From positions 120,159 to 184,158 of the forward strand of contig MNCI01020791.1 in NCBI GenBank assembly GCA_015680685.1: a stretch of DNA of 64,000 nt. The letters run 5' to 3'. Each line of letters starts with the position of its first letter. Within the stretch, counting starts at the first letter, position 1. A model generated the notes under the pieces. It did not search any database. It worked only from the letters and a program-made list of their open reading frames with translations, and was not told the DNA's origin. Positions 1-9,508 of this stretch are shown one piece after another. Position numbers and translations under genes: made by a program. The DNA comes from Gnetum montanum (lineage: Eukaryota; Streptophyta; Gnetopsida; Gnetales; Gnetaceae).

Positions 1-690
1 GAGGTTGTAGATTTAGAAAGTGATGATGATGGTTGTAAAATTTGTTAATATGAACATTCTAAGGGATGTTTTCTTGTGTTGTCACACCTACAAGAATATG
101 GAACATATGCTTTGAATCATAGATTGGCAAAAAGGCAAGCACCCAAGAAGTTGCCTTATCCACAAGGCAACTATTAGTAGCAATTCCACCAACAAGCATA
201 CTATCTAAGTGGAGTGCCACCTCAACCTCAAGAGTAGTATGAATAGTGGCAACATCCATACTATGGGGGATGCTGCCTCAAAGGCAATAGCACCCTTATC
301 ACCAACTTGATCCCTATGGTTATTACATTCAATAGCCAATATCTTGACATGACTCTTCTAATCATGCTTCCTTTCTAGACAACTACTTGCCTTTGGAGTA
401 CTATAGAGCACCTTCTCAAAGAGAGGAGTCTCCATTTTTCTTTTATCCTCTTGAATACCCATCTACTTCTACACCACTACCATTAACACCTCGATTACTT
501 ATGCCATCGATGTAGGGTGAAACATCTACCCAACCATAGCAAAGAAATGCCACAAGGGTAGTACGCTTGCAGCTGGCTCCTTAGCTATGTGGTCTTGAAC
601 CCAAGCCTCACAAGAGGTTGTTCTTTAGAACCAATAGTCCAAAAAGCCTTCTCAAGTACCAATGGTTGTCAACATTGCTAATTTAACCTT
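1..690 (+). pseudogene. E1 gag C-terminal remnant
   Basis: The window opens inside gag. At 34-75 a zinc-knuckle remnant reads C-K-I-C-stop-Y-E-H-S-K-G-C, matching the knuckle of the other copies (C-x2-C-x3-H-x4-C). After it comes the family's conserved stretch ending LPYPQGN, then a Q/P/Y-rich tail with many stops. The tail corresponds to the proline-rich linker before the protease in E2 (about 9039-9332 on the minus strand). Gag would form the particle core and the knuckle would bind RNA. Several TAG and TAA codons sit at expected Gln positions. The end is approximate. Confidence 0.7.
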
Positions 691-1440
691 TGAAATCCCT
701 ATTGAGAAGCCTTCAAACCAATGTTCTCACCAGTTGCATACTGTCATGTTCACCCATGTGATTATAGATTAGATCAAGGTTAGCCACCTTTCTAGGAAGA
801 GGTCTGATCCTAGGAGTCCTCTTATTTACTTGTAGATCATTGGAAATGAACCATGCAAGGAACTTTTGCATTCAAACATTGAAGTTAACTTATTTTCTCA
901 AGAGATGTAAAAATCCTAGAACCTATCTTCCTAGAAAAAGAAAAACATCAAACTAGAGCTAGTAAATCAATTCATCATTATTTCCTTGGGATTGGTGGAG
1001 GATATTGTGACCATGATTTATGGATGATCATATTCTATCAATTTTCTGGTGATCCATATAGAGAACTATAAAGGGGACTTTTCTATTATCATGGAAAGAG
1101 CATGTATGAACACCATTGATGCAAGGTTGGGGATTCAAGATATTTCCTTGAATATTTTCAAGAAAAATGAATTTAAAAAGATCAAAAAAAGAAAATTTTC
1201 ATGCATCATGTACAATGACATAGGATGCCATTGTGTGTAAAGACTATTAATCATCAAAGACACATCACTATAGGAATGCAATAAGTGTGTAGAAATTACA
1301 GAAACTCAAATGTTCCTATATGCAATAGCCACTAAATAGAAGGGTACCCAATGGTTGATAACAAATAATGATGCTAGATCAACAGTATGCATGGAATCGG
1401 CTGAGAGTCTTACTATCTCTTATGTTGAAGGCATGGATAA
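691..1440 (+). pseudogene. E1 aspartic protease region remnant
   Basis: The translation resembles the retroviral-type protease region of E2 and E4, with stretches such as SDPRSPLIYL, LELVNQ, GLVEDIVT and GDFSIIM. These track the Athila-type order: active-site loop, then LxLADxS, VEDV and a late P-I-I-M block. The active-site loop, which should carry D-(L/S)-(G/S)-(A/S), reads HSNIEVN here, so the catalytic Asp is gone. The best open stretch is 1049-1240. Just after this region E1 has lost about 540 bp compared with E4 at 32220-32760, removing the RT N-terminus. Confidence 0.65.
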
Positions 1441-2640
1441 ATTGAAGTAGATCTCTTCCCAATCTATTTCACTTTGGACACCATTGAGGTGCATTGTTAC
1501 TATAGCTTTTTGGATAGTTATAGTACTTATAACCAAATCTAGATAGCATCAAAGGACTAGGCCAAGACCACATTCATGAGTCCCTGGGGGATCTTTGCAT
1601 ATAGAAAGATGCCCTTTGACCTATGCAATTCTCCTTCCATGTTCTAATGGTTGGTCCTAATCATCTTCCAACAATAGAATGGTAGCATGTTAGAAGTCTT
1701 CATGGATGACTTCTTTACATATAAGGCTAGCTTTTAAAAAGTCTTGGACTATCTTGAGCAAGTTCTTCAATGATATGTGGAGATAAATCTAAGGCTCAAT
1801 TGATAGGATAGCCACCTAATGGTTTAAGAGGCCATTATCTTGAGACATTGAATTTTAAGCAAAGATATTGAGGTGGACCTAGAAAAATTTAGGGTCATCC
1901 AAGAAATAACTAGATAACTAGAAATAGTGAAAGATGTGAGGTCATTCCTTGGCCACACTGGTTATCATAGGCACTTCATTGAAAGCTTCTCAAAGATTAC
2001 CAAACTATTGGTGGAGCTTACCAAGTAAGATGAACCATTCATTTGGACTAGGGAATGTGAGAATGCATTCCAATAATAAAAATAGAAAATCATAGGAACT
2101 TCAATCCTACAAGCACTAGATTGGTCTAGAATTTTTCACATCATGACAAATACATCAAATTATGCCTTGAGATCCATGCTAAAATAGTTGGATGATTAGA
2201 AACATCCATAGTACACCAACTATGCAAGTAGGAGCATTGTGGGTGCAAAACTAAACTACACCATCATTAAAAAGAAATTCATGGTAGTGGTGTATGCCTA
2301 GGAGAAATTTAGATACTATGTGCTTGGATACTAGGTTTTTTTGCACACCGACCACAATGCTATCCAGTTTCTGATGAACAAGCTAATGGTGAGTCCCTAT
2401 GTCATATGGTGGCTAGTTATCCTTCAAAATTTTGATTTAATAATGATTGGCTAAAATGATTGAGAGAATATGGTTGTAGATCAATTATCTTAGTGAAGAT
2501 GGGATAGCAAAGAGGATGAGGGTTCATTGTTTGATCAATTTCTGGATCAACTCGTCTTTGTTGGTGCTATTAATGCTCAAGATCCCAAAGAAAAAAATGG
2601 GTATGATCACATCCTCTCCTATCTACTCACATAGAAGATG
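1441..2640 (+). pseudogene. E1 reverse transcriptase and RNase H remnant
   Basis: RT would copy the element RNA and RNase H would remove the template. The RT palm is readable from SYSTYNQI at about 1515, through TTFMSPWGIFAYRKMPF, to the catalytic box F-M-D-D-F (codons at 1699-1710), which is intact and of the FMDD type common in Athila elements. The connection region (VRSFLGHTGYHRHFI, about 1935-1980) and an RNase H stretch (SNYALRSML, then LHTDHNAIQFLMNK near 2340) follow. The N-terminal fingers are deleted relative to E4. Stops are frequent, mostly TAG or TAA. Confidence 0.75.
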
Positions 2641-3400
2641 CCATAAGAGTGTGACAACAAGAAAAAAATAATAGTTTCTTAATTAGGCTAACCACTTCAT
2701 AAAAATTAAAGGTAACATTTATAGGATTTGCATAGATGGCCTGGTAACATGATGTGCCCCTGATGTAGATCAACTTTGAGTCCTCTAGGATGCACATGAA
2801 GGTCCTTATGGGGGCCACTATGCTAGGAGGAGAATGACTATGAAGATCCTCATGGTAGGGTACTACTGGCACACAATTGTTTGGGATGCCCATCACTTCT
2901 TTCATTCCTATGACAAGTATCAATGTGATGGAGGGATGATTGCATGAATGGAAGGGCATCAATAGTGAATTTAACCACTAGATCCTTTTAATGTTTGGAG
3001 GATTGACTTCATGGGCTCCATCAACCCCATGTCAACTGAAAAGGCATACATCATCATGAAAATTGACTATTGCATCAAATAGGCTAAAGTTGTCATCATC
3101 ACTAATTGTTCATCTTCTATGGTGGCATGGTTTGTACAATAAAATATTGTCAACAAGTTTGATGTGCCATGGGCACTAATTTCAAATAATGGAACACACT
3201 TTATTGGTGCCACTTTTTGAAAGCTCATGCAATGCTTAGGGGTTGACCATAAATCTTTCCTGGAGATAAGGACGATTGATGGAATTAACACCTTAATAGA
3301 TGGTCAAGCATGCCCAATCTTTCAAATCTCTCCCTTCTAACTTTGTCATGGGGGAGATGGCCATCCATGTTAACATGCTATAGTGGCTTTATTTGAGTTT
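2641..3400 (+). pseudogene. E1 integrase remnant
   Basis: Integrase would insert the cDNA. The core begins near 3000 with RIDFMGSINP (first catalytic Asp) and continues through AYIIMKIDYC. The second catalytic position reads I-S-N-N-G-T-H-F: Asn replaces Asp at codon 3185-3187. A deletion after LMQCLGVDH removes the block with the catalytic Glu (YHPQANG in E4). The frame ends at the purine-rich TCATGGGGGAGATGG at 3346-3360, which also marks the pol end in E4 and E2. The minus-strand open stretches at 2627-2962 and 3067-3291 are shadows of this domain. Confidence 0.75.
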
Positions 3401-5176
3401 CCTTACATGTACTTTCCTTCTCAAGACTTTGGTGCCAAATATAGCTACTGAGTGATGGTGGTTAATTAAATTTTATTATTTAAATTGATGTCTTAATGAT
3501 TAATTTTCATCATTGAATTCTAACATGGAATAATGGGACACTAGTTTTCTCATGAATTTAGGTAGTAGGCACCCATTCCACTACTATATTGTGTTCTCTC
3601 ATGTTGGAAGTAAGAGGTCCTTTCTTAATAACAACTTTTAACAAATCCATGGTTTCAATACTTTTTAGACTTGGAATGAATTAAGAGGAATTGATAAGGG
3701 TGTGGCTTTAAGAAGACTTGATAGCTTTCATACTTGCCTACCATCTAGAGTTTTATGGATATTCTCATTAACTCTTCATCATTCCTAATGTTGACCAAAA
3801 CTAGGATGCAATATCTTTGCAATGTGTGGTTCCCATGAAAAATAAAACACATGGGAATTCAAAGAATAGCTCTTAGAAAAAATAATGGACTTTAAGAACT
3901 AGTTATGGGGCTAGAAATACATGTTACCCATGCCTGAATACACCCCTCTAAATAAGGCCCTCTTCAATTCCTACTTCTCTTTTCTTCTCCATGTAGAATG
4001 GTGGGTAATCTTTGGGGACGCTCATGAACTCTAGGTATTGAATGGTCTAAGTCTACCAATGCAAAGTCACCAAAAGTGGATGGCCTTGATTCCAACTAAG
4101 GATGGGATAATATCATGTCACATTAATCACAAATTCATAAAGGACTTCATGTGACCAGAATGACAGACTTCATTCCATACTCTCTTCCTCATCATCAATT
4201 CTATCCATCTATCACCTCACTACCTCCTATCATGATTAATTAATGTGGTTGGTATGTCTTAATTCTTTGGTGGTTTCTTATGTGATTTGATTTTTAACAA
4301 TCCATGGCCATTAATCATCCTTGGTTCCTACAGACTCCTCAATATAAGGAAATGCAAGTGCATTAAAGGCATGATCCTACTATAGGGAGGATCCACTTGC
4401 ATAATCTTTGATCTAGATGATTAAACTTCTTATTCCTTAGTCATTTTGCCTTTAAATTCATTATTTTCTACCTTAGAACCTCTAGTTTTTGCACTCATTA
4501 GCAATCAAATTTTCTAAAAACTCCCCCTTTCCAACTCACTTTCAAGTCCTCTTCAATGATTTGTCCTTATTATAGGCTTTTTTGGCATCCTTTGGACTTC
4601 AATTTCATCATCAAACTCTTTTTCCATACATGGTTTTTAATGTAGAAAAATTGCTTAAATAGGATGCATCAATGCATCCCTGTTCACATAGCCCAATGTG
4701 TTGATGTATCCTTGTCAACATAACACAAAACGTCTATAAATATGGGTTAAACCCTTGGCCATTTTTGCACTTTTGCATCACAATGCTAGTGGATGTTTTG
4801 CATTTTCTTGAGCCTAGAGCACCTTCCAAGCACTATAACTTGCATATTTCTTGTCAAAATCAACTTATTCTTTAACCCTCAAGCTACTAAATGTGAGCTT
4901 TACATTGTGGAGGCCACAAACCCATGGTTTATGATAGAAAACTTTTTTCAAGATTTTGTTAACTTCCAAAGGTTTAACTAATAAAATAATGTTAAAAATC
5001 ATTAATCCATACTAAGTTAAAACTCATCAACAAACTCAAGTAGCTAAGTGAATAAAATGATTAATCTATCATGATCACAACTAATCTAAGTATAACTTAT
5101 TCAAAAGAAGAAAGGTATTAATAGCATTAAAAGTTACACATAAAAAACTAATCCTTGGTTATGTTTGTTATCACAA
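3401..5176 (+). other. E1 non-coding stretch between pol and the extra ORF
   Basis: I see no gene here. The sequence aligns by eye in patches with the E4 UTR (35236-36461, then 54182-54475) and the E6 UTR (57470-59308). Shared marks include GGAGGATCCACTTGC near 4396, the hairpin-forming stretch near 3809-3875 that is tandemly amplified in E4, and the 4160-4220 block matching 36300-36370. It therefore belongs to the element, not to host intergenic DNA. A palindrome and TATA box near its end are listed separately. Confidence 0.7.
4640..4760 (+). promoter_or_regulatory. Putative internal promoter of the E1 extra ORF (palindrome plus TATA)
   Basis: At 4662-4679 there is a near-perfect palindrome GGATGCATCAATGCATCC (only the two central bases fail to pair), followed by further GTTGATG/CATAAC repeats and a TATA box CTATAAATATGG near 4735. 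This copies the arrangement of the element's own LTR U3: short palindromic repeats and then TATAAATA. The extra ORF ATG is about 440 bp downstream, almost the same spacing as in E3. Promoter function is inferred. Confidence 0.5.
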
Positions 5177-5288
5177 ATGATACAAAATAGGGGAACACAA
5201 TGAGAAGGATCATCCAACCTAGGGAGAAGTGGTTGAGAGGAGGAAGGGGCCAATAGCCATAATAGCCCCAAGAATAAGAAGTGGAGAT
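5177..5288 (+). pseudogene. E1 extra ORF, first exon-like piece before the E2 insertion
   Basis: An ATG at 5177-5179 opens a frame that aligns with the start of the extra ORF in E3 (minus strand, 20874) and E6 (59309). The shared feature is a short basic and Gln-rich N-terminus. It runs 112 bp with two internal TGA codons and is then broken by E2. The GAGAT at 5284-5288 is the left copy of the E2 target duplication, and the frame continues after 12456. The preceding bases are CACAA rather than the AG seen in the other three copies. Confidence 0.6.
5284..5288. repeat. Target-site duplication of E2, left copy (GAGAT)
   Basis: GAGAT lies directly before the left LTR of E2, and an identical GAGAT (12452-12456) lies directly after the right LTR. 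A 5-bp duplication is the normal footprint of Ty3/Gypsy integrase, and it fixes both element ends. Confidence 0.9.
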
Positions 5289-6130
5289 TGATGAGTGGCA
5301 AGGTACCCCTACACTCAACCATACGAATAAGAGCATAACATGTGTGATTTGGTCGAACTCCACAAACTAAGTGCCTACATGCCTCATGGAACACTTAAGG
5401 TTAATTATTCGTTGTCTTCCCAGACTTACTTGTATTTGTCACAGTGTATGGTTAAGTAAGTCTAAGGTATATGATTTTTATATCTTTTTCTATTTTAGCT
5501 CCTATGCTAGTGAGGTGAAGGGTTTAAGAGACTAATTACTAACTCTAACTAACTAACTAAATTTGAATTAATCTAGCATTACCATCCATTCCCACTTACT
5601 ATTCACACCCTAAACCAATGCAACCATGGTTACCAAACGCTAGTCGTTGTTGGGATCACCACGTGTAACGCACGTGCTCGAAGCGGTTGTACTAAGGCAC
5701 TTAACTAGGAGAGAAGGGTTGAAAAAGATTTAATTCCTAATAAAGCATGCAAATGATAAATAGTAAATAATAATAAATAAAAGTCCTAATTAGCCTATTC
5801 CATGCACTGCAACGTGTATTCAAGAAGCTCGTCTTTATTGTCGTATACAAACTTGTGTTCAGGTACAATGTTTGCTCGAATAAAGATCCGTTCACTTTAG
5901 GACTCCTACTATGGGCACATGGAAAATATTCTATCTCTAGAGTGATAAATCTGCTAGATTTTCACTATGGTCTAAGCCTAGGATGGAAAACAAGGGAGAG
6001 CCACCTCTTATTTATAGATATGACAGCGCACTACGATATCGTGTACACGATATCACGAGGGATGCGATATTGCAATGGCCACAATATCGCTTACATGATA
6101 TCGCGGCCCATGTGATATCGTGTCCCATCA
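5289..6130 (-). repeat. E2 3' LTR
   Basis: This 842-bp direct repeat pairs with 11611-12451. On the plus strand it begins TGATGAGTGG and ends CCCATCA. U3, near 6035-6130, has clustered GATATC palindromes with CG flanks, and a TATA box TATAAATA (minus strand) lies at about 6010-6017. The adjoining TACCCCCATGACTA at 6131-6144 is the purine tract read in reverse. Differences from the other LTR are mostly CG to TG/CA changes. Confidence 0.92.
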
Positions 6131-6144
6131 TACCCCCATGACTA
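6131..6144 (-). other. E2 polypurine tract
   Basis: On the minus strand this reads TAGTCATGGGGGTA and abuts the 3' LTR directly. It is the expected primer for plus-strand DNA synthesis. The same motif abuts the 3' LTRs of E6 and, with changes, those of E3 and E1. Confidence 0.8.
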
Positions 6145-6304
6145 AATGAAAACTTATCCTCAAGTTCCTTACAATAATATCAGGAAGGTATGGGATTATT
6201 GACTCAATGAAACTAATGGGATGACGTGTGAACAGATCATCATTACAAGACACAACAAAACTAGTGTTCATGACAACAAGGGTGAAAACCTTATTACATT
6301 GACA

Positions 6305-6496
6305 TCAAGACTCATTTGGTAGTTGAGAAAGAGAAAGAGAGAGAGAAAGAAGTGTCGTTGCTACCAATGCCAAGATTGCACCTTTCGTTGTCCATCCGTA
6401 AGCGTGCCATCGATCTTGCTCTTTGCATACCTGTTTCAGCATTGCTCCATTCCAAGTGTTCCCTCCAGATCCAATCCGTTGTTGTACGATTGCCAT
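6305..6496 (-). pseudogene. E2 shortened extra ORF
   Basis: The ATG at 6496-6494 follows TGTGTGCAG directly, the same AG-ATGGC start context as the extra ORF in E3 and E6. The frame encodes about 63 residues (MAIVQQRIGSGG..., ending in a Ser/Leu-rich run). It lacks the conserved LWP/MWP block, the coiled coils and the PPG(I/V) tail of the longer copies. I read it as a severely truncated remnant. The plus-strand open frames at the same place are shadows. Confidence 0.5.
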
Positions 6497-6499
6497 CTG

Positions 6500-7834
6500 C
6501 ACACACAACACAATCTTATATTAGTAAGGGTAGATGAATTTCAATGCCATTGATACCTTGCTTCAGTAAAAAGGTCCAATGGTTGAGTTGTGGCATGGCT
6601 GATTGCAGGTCTGGATATATAATATTGATGACTACCAAAGGTGTAGGGGTTAGGAGAAAATTGAAAAAATTGGGTCCCGTACCCCCATGACAAATCGCAA
6701 ACCCCCAATAGCATTAGAATGGAGAAAGAAAAGGAATAAGAAAGATAGATAAAAAGGGACAACTATGACATCGATGAAATGGATGTCAAGATGGAAATGA
6801 ACAAAATAAAATGGATTGCAAAAATGTTAGGGGAAAGAATTTAACTAGTGCACCAAAGAGGAATGTCAGTGGATCCTTCCCAAAGCAAGCTCATGCCCTT
6901 AATGCCCTGACAAACCCATATTCAAAGAGTCCGTAGGCTTTGGGAATGTCATTTGGAATAAGAGTTAAAGTCTTAACCACAAGAATTTACCAAAAAGAAA
7001 ACAATACATCAACCAAGGTATACACTAATGATACAACCAGCAATGAGGTGAACAATGGAGAGAAAGGTGGAGAGAAGAGAATGGAATGAAATCCCAAGAA
7101 CAAGGTGGTGTACAGCCCCTTGTATGTTTCATTATTAATGTGACTTGGCAAATCTCATTCCAACTTCGGCCTCAAACCAACCACATCCAGTGACTTCGCA
7201 TCAATGCATTCGGCTAATCCATCCCCTTGAATAACAAGAATGCTTCTCCCAAGAGTCACCACCATTCCAACGAAAAAAGGAGGAGAGAATGGGAAGTGAG
7301 AAGGGCCTTAGTTAGAGGGAATGTTTTAGTTCCATAACCAGTGCTTGTAGCCCAAGTGATTATTTCATCTAAGGGGTGTGCTTTGAATTTTACTTTTTTT
7401 TTTGTTTTTGTGTTTTGTATTTTTATGCATGAGAACCACACCATGCAAAGACTTCTTATTTTTATTTGCTCAGCTTCCTGATAATTGGGTAATGTTGAAA
7501 CGGTAAGAAAACTCAAGAAGAAAACATCCAAGCACCCAAGAGAATGGCCAATACAAATACATCAAGTTCCCTTGAAGTCACACCCTTTTCGATCTTTGAG
7601 TCCTTCCTTAGTTTGAGAAAGGCCCAATCACTGATTCGTTAAAGTTCTTATTAGAAAGAGACTGTACATTTCCAAGCCAAGAGAGACCATGGACTTTGTC
7701 GATGTATGGATGAAGTAGACTCATTTCTTGCCATATCAAAAGAAACATACCTTAGTATCAACATCGTAACTTAAAGGTAAAAACTAAACATTAGCAATCA
7801 ATATGAAAATAGTTCATACCATCGAGAAGAACAC
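6500..7834 (-). other. E2 UTR before the shortened extra ORF
   Basis: No gene seen. Blocks match the E3 UTR, for example 7218-7280 (minus strand) with 22030-22080, and a second purine-rich GTCATGGGGGTAC at 6679-6691 with E3 21144-21154. The minus-strand open stretch at 7256-7531 does not match any gag, pol or extra-ORF block. Confidence 0.65.
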
Positions 7835-8153
7835 TTATTGGGTGACAAACTTACAGGGTGGATAAAACACACACAAACACACATACAAAGAAATGGAAAA
7901 GGTATAATGATGTTGAAAAACATAAACAAGAAGAGTTAAAGAAATTTGTAAAACAAAAATAAGAAAAGTTAAAGAAATCTGTAAAACAAAAATGTGTAAG
8001 ACAAAAATGTGTAAAAAAATATGTGTAAAACAAAAACATGTAAAACAAAATTGTGTAAAACAAAAATGTGTAAAACAAAAATGTGTAAAACAAAAATAAA
8101 AAAGAATTGAGGGCCTCCAATGATCAGCATAGTTGGCCATCTCCCCCATGACT
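7835..8153 (-). repeat. E2 pol-end fragment and T-rich minisatellite
   Basis: Minus-strand TCATGGGGGAGATGG (8153-8138) is the motif that ends pol in E1 and E4. It is followed by a T-rich tract like those after the coding regions of E4 (35240-35430) and E6 (57480-57590). In E2 the tract has expanded into a 15-bp tandem repeat, plus-strand unit TGTGTAAAACAAAAA, about 6-8 copies at 7975-8095, preceded by two longer 33-bp units. The Phe/Cys-rich open frames reported here are products of the repeat, not genes. Confidence 0.7.
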
Positions 8154-8315
8154 GAATTGCAAGGGAGAGATCCGAAATAATGAACGTCTATTTGAATTTC
8201 GTAAAAGTGCCCAACTTCTCCTGATTGATGTTCTTAGATTAAGGGGTGGAAGTTGGCGATGCTCATGTTTCAATGTGTGTATGCCTTAGTTGTTAGCAAG
8301 AGTTGTTTCCTTAGT

Positions 8316-9508
8316 TCATTCCGTGCATAGTGGGTTGCTCTTTCTAGTAGCTGTCAACCACGAGGTATCTACTACTAGTGTGGTTGCTACATACAGGCAC
8401 CTTTGAATTTTTGTTTCTTGGGTACACCGGTTACATGGAAGAGATGCTGAACATTCTTTCATGTCATCACCCTCTGAGTCACTATATGTGATGCATGGAA
8501 CTTTCTTCTTCTTGATCTTTTCATAAATGTTTATTTGAGATATCTCCAAGTAAAGATTACAGATCCCTAGGTACACATCTATCGTACTTAGCCATTGCCT
8601 TCTCATTATAATTGGGAAGTTTCCTTTGTCATTGTTAACTTCTATCACCAGGATATCAGCTGGGTAAGACCAACCACACATAGTGGTGACAATGTCCTCC
8701 ACCAATCCTAAGGGAATGGTGATGGACTGGTCAGCTAGCTCTAGTTGAATGTTGCTCTTCTTAAGTTGGGGCAGGTTCCAGGCTTGATACATTTCCTATG
8801 AGATTAGGTTGACTTTGGAACTTGAGTCAGGAAGAGCCTTATGTGGTTCATTCTCGGTGACTTGTAAACAGATTAAGGGGCTTCTAGGATCAGAGAGTTT
8901 CCTAGGAAGGTGGCCTACCTTGATCCAGTCGGTTATGGTATGTGTTAACATAACCATATGTGTTGAGCTCTGATTTTGGTTTGAAGGGAGCTCCGAAGCC
9001 TTGTTTGTTGGAGGAGTGATCACAGACTCAACCACTTGTTATTGTGAGAGCTTGTCTAGGCTTTTGATTTTGAAGAAAGGTCTTCTCTTTTTACAGTTGT
9101 TAGAACTAGCAGTGGGTTGAATGTTGACAACTCTTGTAGTGTTACGTTGCTGCAGTTGAGTGGGGAGTTTCCCTTGCATTGTTGGAGCAAGAGGTGTTAT
9201 GGGAACTACCAGTGGAAGAGGTGCGGATGGATTAGGAGGATAATAGGTATACGGGGTGCCTCCCGGAGGAGAAGGAGTCCTCCTAAAGTACTCCCAAACT
9301 TGGTAGTACTGTTGGGGAGTTGTGTGACCCATAGAGTCACTTGGAGAAACTAGCTACTGCACATAATAGCCATAAGGATCAGGTTTTCGGTAAGGGTACT
9401 GTTGTCTCAGCAGTGGCATCCCCCATGACTGTGGGTATTGCCACTATTGATGCTATCCGATGGGTTGTGGTGGAGTTCCACTTGGTTAGTACGTTAATGG
9501 TTGGTGGA
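8316..9508 (-). pseudogene. E2 protease and proline-rich linker
   Basis: From the zinc knuckle (about 9640) to 8316 the reading frame is unbroken by indels and interrupted only by stops. A Pro/Tyr-rich linker (9332-9039) leads to the protease: SDPRSPLICL, then KALPDSSSKVNLIS with the catalytic D-S-S retained, then LELADQSITIPLGLVEDIV and FPIIMRR. This is the best preserved protease of the Athila-like copies here. After TSWLTATRKSNPLCTE the frame stops, and about 165 bp later the pol-end motif appears, so RT to integrase were deleted. Confidence 0.75.

Larger units (their letters stand above)
1..5288 (+). mobile_element. E1, left part: Athila-like Ty3/Gypsy element, interrupted by E2
   Basis: E1 runs in from beyond the left edge. 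In order it shows a gag tail, protease, RT, RNase H and integrase remnants (1-3400), a long non-coding stretch, and the first codons of an extra ORF at 5177. The E2 insertion breaks that ORF, which resumes after the GAGAT duplication at 12452. The 3' LTR at 15296-16189 completes the element. The same order is seen in E4, and the UTR shares recognisable stretches with E4 and E6. The 5' LTR and primer site lie outside the window. All coding parts are riddled with stops, so the copy is dead. That 1-5288 and 12457-16189 are one element is inferred from ORF continuity and the target duplication. Confidence 0.85.

Noticed and set aside
5855-6115. Duplicate ORF pair 5855-6115 and 12176-12388 as paralogous genes
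   Set aside because: They lie in the two LTRs of E2 and are copies of regulatory sequence.
6303-6553. Overlapping ORFs on both strands near 6300-6550
   Set aside because: Only the minus-strand frame starting at 6496 fits the conserved start context; the rest are shadows over a simple GA/CT repeat.
7920-8100. Possible CRISPR-like array
   Set aside because: Simple 15-bp tandem units without spacers, inside a plant retrotransposon.
7835-8149. Phe/Cys-rich ORFs as membrane proteins
   Set aside because: They translate a 15-bp minisatellite and T-rich tract in the E2 UTR; there is no independent gene evidence.
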